Assembly (NCBI GenBank): GCA_037952775.1
Contig: JBANAY010000003.1
Coordinates: 17,918,001 to 17,982,000 of the forward strand
Source of the DNA: Clonostachys chloroleuca
Taxonomy: Eukaryota > Ascomycota > Sordariomycetes > Hypocreales > Bionectriaceae
Length of the DNA: 64,000 nt
Direction of reading: 5' to 3'
The position numbers were made by a program, and so were the translations under genes. Under the pieces are notes generated by a model, which did no database searches, was not told the origin of the DNA, and was given only the letters and a program-made list of their open reading frames with translations. The first letter of the stretch is position 1; each line of letters begins with the position of its first letter. Shown one piece after another: positions 23,231 through 35,745 of the stretch.

Positions 23231-24099
23231 GATCTAACGACGCATGTCCGACGACCAGACCATTGCTCCACGCTGAGGCGGAGGGACCGCATCACATTGA
23301 GCTAGCATGGTGTTAGGCGGGTCTTTAACGCGGGGATTTGGATAGAAACTCAGGGGTGGGCGTTGCGGTTTTATCACTGACGATAATGTTGTACGAGAAG
23401 GCGATGAGATCTGGGTTTTATTTTGCGACACGCACTGGCCTGGCACGGATGCATTGATTGGGATTGATGATGAACGTCTACACGTAATAGAGTGGCGGCG
23501 GTTTGCAAATCTACAGGCCATGGGGGAAACAGAGAATAACTCCATTCCGGCGTCGTTGGGGCATATTATTGTTGTTTTACGGAGGAAATGCCTTTAACGT
23601 CACCATAATTATATACTCACTCGGTTGTTTTTGGACGGCAGCTGGAGGATATCTCAATAACGTATTAGTACCTAGGCATTGCATAATGAGGGTACATAGC
23701 TAATTTCATCCACTACTTCACTCAAACACATTCTGTCTCTCTCTCCATCGTGAACCACCTGGGGTAACCCAGACACCAATGCAACCAAGAGTCGCCGCTT
23801 TGGGGGGACGGTAACCTCGATGCCTTCCGCTTGACCCCCTTTCCAGATGGCATATGTAGGAACATAGGGAAGGGCCGGTAGCTCGGAAACTTGGAAAGGG
23901 ACAAGGCCAAGGCCCCTCTGCAGAGTGATGCGTGTTGCGAGAACACTTACGACCCTGATATCCCTACTAATCTTCCACGAGATGAAACTATCTCCGGAAC
24001 TTGATGGAATTGCTGATTTAGCTTACGACAAGGTTTCCAGCGACTGTAGTGACTTTGCCATACCTTGGCCAGACAACTGAGGCGAGCATATTTTTTACC

Positions 24100-24573
24100 C
24101 TAACGGAACTGCCGGTCCTACTTACGATAAGAATACCAGTAACCACCATGGGTTTACCATGTGCAGAGTCGAGAGCTACGTCGACAACGACACCTGCTGA
24201 TTGGCACCATGGGGCAACCACTGCTGGCCTTGGAAGGTCACAACAGCTTACTACCGAAGGAAGATTGTTGTGGCCCCAAGTTGAGCGCAGAATGGACCCC
24301 TGAAACCAGGCGAGCAAGGCAATTAAAGAGAATCCCCTGCAACAGATGATGATGGAATGCCTCAAGGTGGCTGGGCTCCAATGGGAGAAAGGGGAATGCG
24401 GTCCAGTCGAGGATTCTGATGGCTTGAAAGAATAAGAGGAAGACCCCATGGAGGATGGGGATATTTCCCTTTTGGGAAATAGGGGCGACCTTAATTTATC
24501 AAGTTACAGTGATGTTGATTTTCTGGACTTGATGAAATTTCCCTGGCAAGGCGAGGATGAATTAGATAACTAA
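24100..24573 (+). pseudogene. Possible degenerate coding remnant with acidic C terminus
   Basis: From 24436 to the TAA at 24571-24573 there are 45 codons of protein-like acidic sequence (beginning EEDPMEDGDISLLGN and ending FPWQGEDELDN). Just upstream the same frame is cut by a TAA at 24433-24435, in a position where CAA would keep it open. Other short protein-like stretches lie in different frames upstream (for example PATDDDGMPQGGWAPMGERG near 24335-24395). The family is not recognised; this may also be an intron-rich gene that was not resolved. Confidence 0.3.
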
Positions 24574-24979
24574 ACACTGAAGGCTGATATAGTATTAACG
24601 GGCGAGGATGGGCAAAACCAATTTGTATGGGGAAATCGAAGGTTAAGGGTTATATCTTAACTTTTAGAAAATCACACCAAAACCGACCATGAAGCATGGT
24701 TCTACTTTCTACCTAAGATAAATCAAGAAATTCAGTAGTATAAAACGAAATAAAGTGACAATATTTGCCGTACTAACTCTCATGCATATATTATCGGCAC
24801 TCAATAATTTAAAAATACCGGTCGTAGAGTCGAGAATAAGCAGCTTAATGTTTGTCTCATTTTCAATGTCATCCACTTGTGCGCTCACTGCGAAACGATC
24901 CATCAACCAAGATATTTTCAACCACCCATTCCCATAGCACCCAGAGCATCTAGTAAGTTTAAGCCAGCAAGATGAACCA

Positions 24980-26510
24980 GAAAAACTTCAAGTGAAATAA
25001 AAAACTTCATATCAATATTGAATCCCAATGGATCCTGAGAACACACCAGTCTGCTGATATCAACCAGCAACTCAGATCTGGCCGTTTCTGAGCTTGGGAG
25101 GGTCGAGGTACACCGATGTTTGAGTATCCTCGACTGGCTACTCGTCCTTCTCAGATTCCTGGATAGAGTGCTCTGCATTCTCTGCGAACTCCTGGATGGG
25201 TTCAGCTTGCTGGGTATCCTTGATCTCCTGGGTTTTTGCCCTGGTATGTGCGAAATCCTTGTTTCATTTGTTGGCAACCTTCATCCACACGTCCTCGATG
25301 TCTCCATAGGTGTCGCAGCTCTTATCACATACTGTCATCATCCGAGCGTAGAAAGTAACATCTCGTGAAGGATATAGAGCTGTGTGTCCCGAGTCGAAGG
25401 GATATGTCTTAGCAATGGCAAGCTTGTGAATCCGTTGCTGGTAGCGTCCATTTAGAAATCCACAGAAATTGTCAGACTCGCTGTCTCTCTTGTCTGAATG
25501 GTGCAAGGGAGTCTTTTAATCTCTGTCCTCTGTGGCGTGATACCAGCCCAAGAATAATATTCGCCATTTTATTGTCTAATCCATTCGTACTGTCGTAGAA
25601 ACTTGCCCAAATCCTCGTCGGAAGGGGGGCGGCATGGTTGGCCAGGTATGATACCCATGAACCCCAATAACTTCCCAGATGTCTAGGTATTTCTTCGCAG
25701 GTTCATGGATAAGGGCCTCGAAGGAAATACCCTCACTAACAGAGTCCTCGGTCTCGGATGCGGACATATGACATATCATAGCCCATGGTTGCAGGGTCAA
25801 TGTTCGCTTCGATCGGACCATTGAGGAATGGAGTAAGACATGCCATCTCGTTGGCCTCGCCACCAGTAGGATTAACAGGATTTTTATCCAGAACACCTTC
25901 AGGTCCTACCCATTGGATACGAGATTCATCCCCAGACTCAGGGTGGTGTTTCGTGGCTTTGTATTTGTTGTAATGGTCTCTTTGACATCATCCGGTGTAG
26001 GTCTGAACTTCTTGTAGCATTTTGCATTTGCCAGGATCTGAAACCGAGTGCTGACCTATTACTACGAAGGCGAAGGGCCACGTGGAGAGGCACTCCTTCA
26101 GGATGTTATAGTCGGCGGGGGGTGGCGGTTGAGCCTGGGAGGTTCTATTCATACAAGGTCAGTAGTTTGTATAAAATGGAAGCAGTAACTGTTATATATC
26201 ACATACACTTCATCGAACTATTCCGCAATCTGAGGATAGAGTTTAACGGAAATATCCCCGGGGCAACTTTTTACCCCAAGGTTTCCCGGGCGGGGCGTCC
26301 TTGGTGCATCTGGCATGTCAATATCGTCCTTGGCTGTGGACGGTTGGACGTCCTTGGCTGTCGACACTGCCGACGATTGGACATCCTCATTGACTGTCGA
26401 CACTGCCGACGGTTGCATGGGCCTGCCCTCACCATCCTATGGCGCACGGCAGAAAGCCTTGGTTTGACCAATTTTATCGCACTACTAAATTGTCAATTCA
26501 TGTTTCCATA
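24980..26510 (-). pseudogene. Possible multi-exon gene remnant interrupted by stop codons
   Basis: Several protein-like stretches lie in order on the minus strand: a repeat-bearing segment ending DDIDMPDAPRTPRPGN (26420-26275); ADYNILKECLSTWPFAFVVI (near 26075); GGEANEMACLTPFLNGPIEA (near 25830); DVTFYARMMTVCDKSCDTYG (near 25330); and an acidic C-terminal stretch ending SIQESEKDE before the TAG near 25141. They are separated by stops at 26218-26220 (TAG), 25988-25990 (TGA) and 25736-25738 (TAG), each one C-to-T change from a sense codon. No family is recognised. The pattern fits a decayed gene, possibly mutated by RIP; unrecognised introns could explain part of it. Confidence 0.35.
26326..26420. 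repeat. Short imperfect tandem repeat, about 33-36 bp
   Basis: About two and a half copies of a unit containing GGCTGTCGACACTGCCGACG occur back to back. On the minus strand the unit reads as a protein repeat of the form QPSAVST..DV. The repeat is inside the putative gene remnant on the minus strand. Confidence 0.6.
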
Positions 26511-26999
26511 GATGCTAGTTTGAACATAACTTACATTGAAGCACCGCGAACGCCGCGGAGCCAAACGGCGCTCACGCATCAGGAGAACCTCTGCCAAAAT
26601 ACTAACGTCACGATTCTATCCATTGATTAGTATACCATATTCATCAATGAGATTTCGCTTTGTAAACTCACTGGCTTGGACCACCTCCTTATTGGTTCGT
26701 TCGTGCCATGCTTGATATCTACTCTCTGGTCAATCCCAATATTCACCAAAACATAAAAGTAAACCTACAGGGGAACTAGATGTCCTTGGACTAGATGGTG
26801 TCACGATTGGCATGGATGGTGTACAGGTTGGTGTCCTCAAAGAGGGAGATGAGGTAAGACTCGAAGATTGTAAGATTATGTGGAAGGAGCAGCCCTGATG
26901 ATAGCTATCTCGGCTACGAGCATAGCTGCAAGAGGGTTTACCCATCCTGCGAGATATATCCAGGCAAGTAGTTGAAGTAAAATATGGATACTAAAGTTC

Positions 27000-27125
27000 T
27001 CTATACAGCCTCACATTTCGACACAGTATCAAAATAATTAACCTAATTATTAATATAATATCAAACTAAATAATATAGAATAATTTATTATCTTACTATT
27101 CTTGTTTGAAATAAGAGAATAAGGT
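27000..27125. other. Strongly AT-rich tract
   Basis: About 125 bases dominated by A and T (many TAAT/ATAATAT words) at one end of the degenerate-gene section. Such tracts in filamentous fungi often mark RIP-affected or repeat-derived DNA; here no element can be named. Confidence 0.5.
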
Positions 27126-30100
27126 CTCTAGCTCGCACGAACAGAGCTCTGGTGTGCCATGTTTTATCTCAGCCGCTCACCAGGGGTACCAAAGCCTGTG
27201 CACCAAAATTGGCAACCTGTTTTTGGCGGTTCTGCACGACGGGCCGTGTCGAGCCTACCGCTGCTCGTCGATCAATAGGGGGCCTTGTGATGCTAATGCA
27301 CGAGAGTCGCATGTGAATGCGGTTTCTGGCTGCCTGCGGAATCCAGGACACATCAGGTGGAACGATTTGTTTGCAATCTCGAGCATAGTGCAAGGGGGGG
27401 CAAGGTTGTCGTGTCAGGCTCTGAGAGGCTGTGGAGGAGGCGGCACAGGCATCTCTCTGTTATAGTATGAGATGGTGGTGTGTGTAGGGTACGTTTTGCG
27501 TGGGAGATGATTCAACGGCCGCCCCCCATGTCATGATTAGCTGGAGGGAAGACGACGAATCCAAAACAGGCCGATAGGCCATTTGCTGCATATCTGCCCA
27601 TGTGAGACTCTCTGCGTTGACGTGGCACTCGGGGAGTCTAGGAGGAATATTGAAAGCTGGCAGTGGATGATTTCTACGTCACAAATATAGCTCTTTAACG
27701 GTGTTTGAATTGACTTTCCGTAGCTCTGGGAAGCAGTTTGCCAGGTAGGCTAACGTGAAGGCACGCCAGGAATCCGGGTTTAACAATCAGTAAGTAGTAT
27801 AAAACGAGAAACTGATCGGCACGATACATGCCACGGCCCGCGACAGTCGAGTGTCAGCATAATAATATCTCCTCGCTGCAGAACCGAGCAGACACGTGCT
27901 ACGTAACAGTATTCATGGGAGCAAGACCTTGATCCATAAAGTTACCTAGGCGGAGCAAATGCTGCGGGAGGCAATCCACCGCTGGCACCCTTGTTTATAC
28001 AGGCAGCCTCCGTTGCTTGCGTGGTTATTTTCCCCAAGACAATGTACCTGTACCTCCTACGTAGGTGACCATAGATAGACTGAAGCTTCTGTTGTTGGGG
28101 AGACTATAGAAAGAGTCGCCAGTAGCGCCGGTAGTAGCAATAGTACCAGAGCCAGGTGCTGATAGAGGTAGAGATGCTTGGGGAACCTATTGGGTCGAAC
28201 CCAGCAAGAACAACAATAATAGCAGCTCTTTGTTGCGGCCGTTCTCCCTGCTAATTTTCACCAACGCCTGGGCAACTCCTCTAGGCGTGTCTAAGAAACC
28301 ACCCCGGCTCATCCGAGGCAGCGGAATAAACGGGGTACTTTCCCCGGACATCCACTAGCAGCCAGTTCATACTATGTGAAATGAAGGAAATGAATCGATA
28401 TGCCAGCTCATTACCGCTTCTTTGAAGACCTGCCTTCGATGGGGACAGCAAGACACGGGAATGGGAAAGGGGAGGAAGATTGCAAGTCACGGGCCGGCTA
28501 CCGGGAGCAACGAAGCCTCTGGCCCTGAAGTTGCCGAAGTGCTGGGCGGGTTGAGGAACAGCACCAAGATTACCTCGCCATGTGGCTGCTGTCGCCGGGA
28601 TCACACGTCTGTCACGGGTTGAAGTAACGCAGCGAGAGGGCTGCAAGGCCATTCTCGCTTGTACCGATACCGCTGGCCACCAGTACCTGATCAACCGATG
28701 AAAGTACCCACAGACTGACCTGGCATCAAAAGAAAGGAACATGGGACCCGGGTAGAGGTTTTTTGCCCAACCATGCAAGAGGGACGGTTGCCGGTGTGGA
28801 TGTCTTGCAAATTTGTCAAAGCTCTCTCCCACATCTGACCAACCGAGGTCGGGTCGGATTTCAAGGGAAAATTGTCATCAGGGCAGCGATGCCGGTACCT
28901 ACCTACCTATATGTCGGGTGAGACGGACACCAGGGGCGCTCCCACTTCCGGTCATCATACAAACATGGAGGCTGTACGCAGCCCCAAGTAGACCGGAAAC
29001 GAGGACTTAGGATCGCGAGTTTTCCCTATGCGACAAATTCCGTCTGGCAGATTCGGTTTACACCCAAGGTGACATTGCACCTGGGTACTCCCAAATATTG
29101 GAAGAAATGAGAAAGTTATGCAACAATGAGTTAGCAAAGGAACCGATGTACAGGATCGATGACGCTGACCGCCCACGCTATGGCTTTCCAAAACAAGCCC
29201 ACCAAGTATCCGTGCCAAAACAAGGCAGAATGTCAGGTAGGCTGTCCCGCACTCCCGAAGTTCTTATTGCAGGGAAATGAGAGAATAGAACTCGCAGTCG
29301 GTGCTTTTATAATCTTCGGTGAATCTTCAAGACTTGCTTCTATGAGGCAAAAATAAATATTTCCACCCTGTCTGGTTTCGACTGCATGGTTCTTACCGTG
29401 AACTACCACACCAGCATCCTGTACCTGGCTAAGTCTGGGGGAGGGACTTGGTGAGCCGGACAGGGGGTCTCAGTAGACGGATGTACCTATACCTGTAAGG
29501 ACCACAAGGCTTCCGGCGCCCAACGAGAGCCAACCAGCTACACTTGGAATCTAACTACCTATCTGGCAAACCACCGTAGACAACTTACTCGTCGATAAGG
29601 CGAGAGTGACGCTGTCCGACGGAAGAGTCCTGCACGGGTGGCGGACATGCTTACGGGAGAGACCGTTACACCATTACAAACAAACGGGAAACGGACAGGG
29701 CCCAGGTAGGCGTGCGCTGTGAGTTAGTGAACACGTAATGGTACCTAGGTGCCTAACGGCCCATGGCAACAGAACAGTGAGGCTGGATGAGCAGACAGTA
29801 CCTGGTACCTCATTGCCCGCGCCCTGAACAGCAAGCCTAGACCCACCTGGGGTTGCTGGCGCAAAAAGGTCAACCCGACATATTGTGTCATGTCTTCGAT
29901 CCCCATCCATCACACACTCGTTGAACCATCCTTCTCCCTAGTGCCTTCAGACCCCCAAGCGGCCGTCGCCTGGCTGGATTCGTGACCAGCTCTCTTACCC
30001 TCCTCTTGAACTGGCCACTCGTGCGCATTGCCATCTCCCAATCCGCCAGGTCGAGAACCGACGCGCCTGAGGCCCTGTCTGTACCAACCCACACAACTAG

Positions 30101-30296
30101 AGCATCCTGCATACAACTCTTCCTCGTTGGGCATCACCACGTCCTCATTCATCAAGCTGCTTGTTAATGGCCAACTACTCACGATGATCCACATTTACGA
30201 CATATTCGTTGCCAATAGACCCTGCTGTTAATCCACGCTCTGCGCGGATTGCATGGTCTGCACACACCCCCACGACTTTAGAATCTTATTCCAATC

Positions 30297-33000
30297 ATGG
30301 ACAAGTCATCAACAGGCCCCAACGGCGCTTCTGCGCATGCTGGAAGTCATGTCAACAAAATGACAAAGAATCACTCGACATCACAGCTCGAACTGAATGG
30401 GCCGCGGCAGGAGAATCAGAAGTCGGCACACTCATCAGGAACCAACTCGATCTCGCAATCTCCACAAGCCTCCCGAGAGCCCTCGCCAACCCGCAAACCC
30501 CGAAGGGCTACTTCAGCGAGCAGACTTGGTCCCTCGCGATCGCGCACAAACAGCCAGACGGAGTTCAGTCCAACTCGCCAGATGCGCTCAAGCGTGTCGG
30601 GATACACACCTTCGAGAAGCCTGTCTTCTACAGTCACTCCAACCCTCCAAGCTCCCACCCAGGATACACAGATCCAGGCCCCAACTCCCCAGAAGCCCGG
30701 CCTGCAGGAACTCAAGGACGGCCTTCGATGGCCGGTATCGCCTCGCTTACGTTCTCCTCCCCCACAAATCAATAAAGCTGGAACGCCAACGCAACGACGT
30801 AGCGAACAGGAGCCGCCTATTGTCAATGTTCAACGTCCCACACCATCACCTGGACCAATCGAATCCAGCAATGCCCCCTCCGAGAGTGACACCGAGGACT
30901 CTCAACTTCCATCAGGTGCTCGTACGCCACAGCGTGCGGCACTTGAGACAGTCCAAGAAGTCAGCCTACCGAACTCTCCAAGCCCAACCAACAATGCCCT
31001 CTTAGCGCAGGTTAAAGAGAAGCTGGAGAGTCACTCCGACAGCATGCTCCATGACCATAGGCTCAAAACGCGCCCCAGCCTTAGCTTTCAAGATAGCGGG
31101 AGTGACGGAGGCAATATGAAGTCTGAAGGCCGGCGCCCGACCTCTGTTCCGCCACCGCTGGTATCCAGGCAATCTAGCGCAATGTCTTCAAAGCAGACAA
31201 AGCCCAAGCAAGAAGGCTCTACCCAGGCCATGACTGTCGAGACTGAAACCGTCTCCAGCATTCCACAAGTGGCGCTCGCGGCGAAGCCTGAAGGCCACAA
31301 TGGTACATTAAAAACTAAACCGAGCACTGAGACTATAAAGCCAAGGAAAGAAAAGAGAAGAACTTCTCGGAAACAGCCAGCAGTGAATGCTGGGAATGGT
31401 AAGCACGACTCAATTCATTCAAGTCGCAATCCCCTCTTCGCGAGCAAACTATGCTCTCCATGTTTGTCCCACTCGTTGGAAGTGACCAATGGACATGGAT
31501 GTCAATTCGTGTCCTAGGTCACCCATTGTATTCCTCCATATGTGTTACGTTTTATGCGCAAACTTTTCGGGTTCACTCTGTGACCACATGAGCATGAAAT
31601 ACTAACTTGCCTGGTATTGTGTAGCTTCTTCTAAGGCCGATATCTTCGAAGCCAAAATCGCCTCAGCTGTGGATGAGGCCAATACGTCTGACTCTGAAGA
31701 AACTTTCGTATACGACTCCAATCCCCCGGATGGCGCAGCGGACAGATCTGCGCGCCGCTTTCATTCACGGACCCCCAGTACAACGTCTATGGCAAGCCAG
31801 GCAGATAGGCAAAATCTGCGCTCCATTTATGGTGTTATGGACGGGGGTGCCACTCATGCGCCCAAGAAGGGCATGAAGTTCGTCAGCACTCACAGCACTA
31901 ACGGCGGGGAGAACTTGAGTGTGGAGGATGATGGGAAAGGAACCGGCCGAAGCGTGGGTGGTTCGACAAGGGGCACAGCTCGACATCATCATCATATTGG
32001 CCGCTGGGGACGTCAGCCCGGTAACGGTCACGCATCGCTATTTGATAACGAGGGACCGTTCCCTAACGCAACGAAAACGAAGTTTGGGGGGGCTAACTCT
32101 AGAAACTCGTCAAATCCACCAAGCCCGAGGAACCACCATGGGCTCAGCCATAAGCGATCCAACATCCACCTGTCGAGCTACGACTTGGATGATACTACAG
32201 GTGCTGACGATGAACGAACACCTTTGATGGGATCTACACGATCCATGAGGTCTCCGCGCAACAGAAGAGGTCCACACAGCTTGCGCCAGGCTGAATCGCA
32301 GACTTTCTCTCGTCGACCTTCCTACTTGAATCGATTCGCAGCGTGCCTTGTCCTAACCATGATGTTTCTTCTTGTCATCACTGGCGCAATCGGCTTCATG
32401 TTTGCCACTTCGCAGCCAATGACTGATATTGAAATTGTCTCGATCAACAACGTCGTTACCAGCAAGCAGGTGCTCATGTTTGATGTTACAGTCAAGGCGC
32501 ATAATCCTAATATTGTCGTTGTGACGATTGATCAGGCGAACCTGGAGATATTCGCCAAATCAGAACATGGAGGAGAAGACGACGACGACGGTGATTGGTG
32601 GAGGATGCCTCGTCGTGGCCATGGTGGCGTACACACTTTAGACGATCCAATTAACGATCCTCCAACTGATGATGACGATTCGCGACCGAATGTTCTTCTT
32701 GGACGCATCACAGAATTTGATAGTCCGTTGACTTTCGAAGGATCCTTGTTCCATAAGGGAACGTCCTCATCCACTGGAGAAATGCAACTGACCAACCCTG
32801 GAAACGGCACCAACGGGGGGTCAGAGCGCTGGGAACGGATCTATCAGGACGAATTCGATCTCATTGTAAAGGGCGTCGTCAAGTACACCCTTCCATTGAG
32901 TGCTCGTGTTCGCAGCGCTACAGTTTCGGGAAGACAACTTGTGAAGCCAAACTCAGCGAATGATCCGTCCCTGAAACCAAACTCAACGCTAGATTCTTAA
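30297..33000 (+). CDS. VAC7: Vacuolar segregation protein 7, regulator of PtdIns(3,5)P2 synthesis
   Basis: Vac7 activates the Fab1 lipid kinase complex at the vacuolar membrane and so controls vacuole size and inheritance. Exons are 30297-31398 and 31625-33000, with an unusually long 226-nt intron; the product is 825 residues. The N-terminal two thirds are Ser/Pro-rich and disordered. The conserved SEETFVYDSNPPD lies just after the intron. A single membrane segment (ACLVLTMMFLLVITGAIGFM, about residue 610) follows DDERTPLMGS. The C-terminal lumenal domain begins SQPMTDIEIVSINNVVTSKQ and includes VLMFDVTVKAHNPNIVVV. Two pieces of the VAC7 intron (31412-31433, 31459-31487) recur in DIM1 intron 2. 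Confidence 0.92.
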
Positions 33001-33765
33001 CCATGGACGAAATTGCGGTTTCTAAAAACTTATATTTCGGTTTGGTATTTCATTTGTCATGTCCTCTCGTGTATACTGAGCTCGCATGGCATAGCATCTT
33101 AAAGGACATTCCGGCGTTGATTGCTCATTTTCTACACATTTGACGGCTCATTATCAAAACTTGAACAGCGATGGGTACTTTTTTCCCTGAATTTTATTTG
33201 ATTTTCTTGATATTTTTAAACTTGGTTACGGAACAGGCGACGGTACTGGAGTTCTGGGTGTTCTCATCCATGGAATATCTTACCCAACAAGAACACTTAT
33301 TTTCCTGGAGCCGGCAATTACTTGAAGCGAGATATCGCTGGACTCTTACCGAGGCAACTTAGGTCACCGAGTGCTGTGTTCTGAGAGCAGTTCTTAATCC
33401 AAGGGGCGGTTTAACACTCTAAGAGGAAGCGGTGTTTTCATTTGTCCTTTAATGACGATAGAGGAGCAGTGGCGACCACCCCTTGTATATGTATCTAACG
33501 GCTAATGACTGATTCACACAAAATTGGCGGGAGAAAATGGGCTTTCACGGCCCACAAAACAAAAAAAGATTCAATGATGATGAACAAATTGATACAAGAT
33601 ACCAAACATAATGACATTGAAAAGACATCGACGAGCTCGCTATGTGACTTGATATGTGAATAGGAGTCTCATAATGGAGTATATATTGACCATAAAGAAC
33701 AAACCCTAAAACGCCTTAGTGAGAGAAGATCCCATTTCCATTTTGTACTCCCCGTCTCTTTGAAT
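33001..33765. other. Intergenic region between convergent VAC7 and DIM1
   Basis: Facing 3' flanks. Only short chance ORFs are present; T- and A-rich tracts near 33175-33225 and 33540-33600 fit untranslated regions. Confidence 0.5.

Positions 33766-35745
<1,980 letters not shown>

Larger units (their letters stand above)
23231..30296. other. Seven-kilobase gene-poor island
   Basis: No intact gene is supportable. The interval 24100-26510 contains broken coding remnants (listed separately). 27000-27125 is very AT-rich. 27150-30290 has only unsupported ORFs, such as 183 codons at 28281-28832. GGTACCTACC-type words recur (for example 28892-28912 and 29740-29810). Confidence 0.5.

Noticed and set aside
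28188..28205. GGGTCGAACCC resembling a tRNA T-arm
   Set aside because: No acceptor stem, D-arm or anticodon arm can be arranged around it, and no A-box is present at the right distance.
28281..28832. 183-codon minus-strand ORF in the gene-poor island
   Set aside because: No recognisable family, promoter or intron evidence; composition is consistent with chance in moderately GC-rich DNA.
29588..29612. Short similarity to VPS62 (CTCGTCGATAAGG)
   Set aside because: Thirteen bases only, without extension on either side; below what chance gives.
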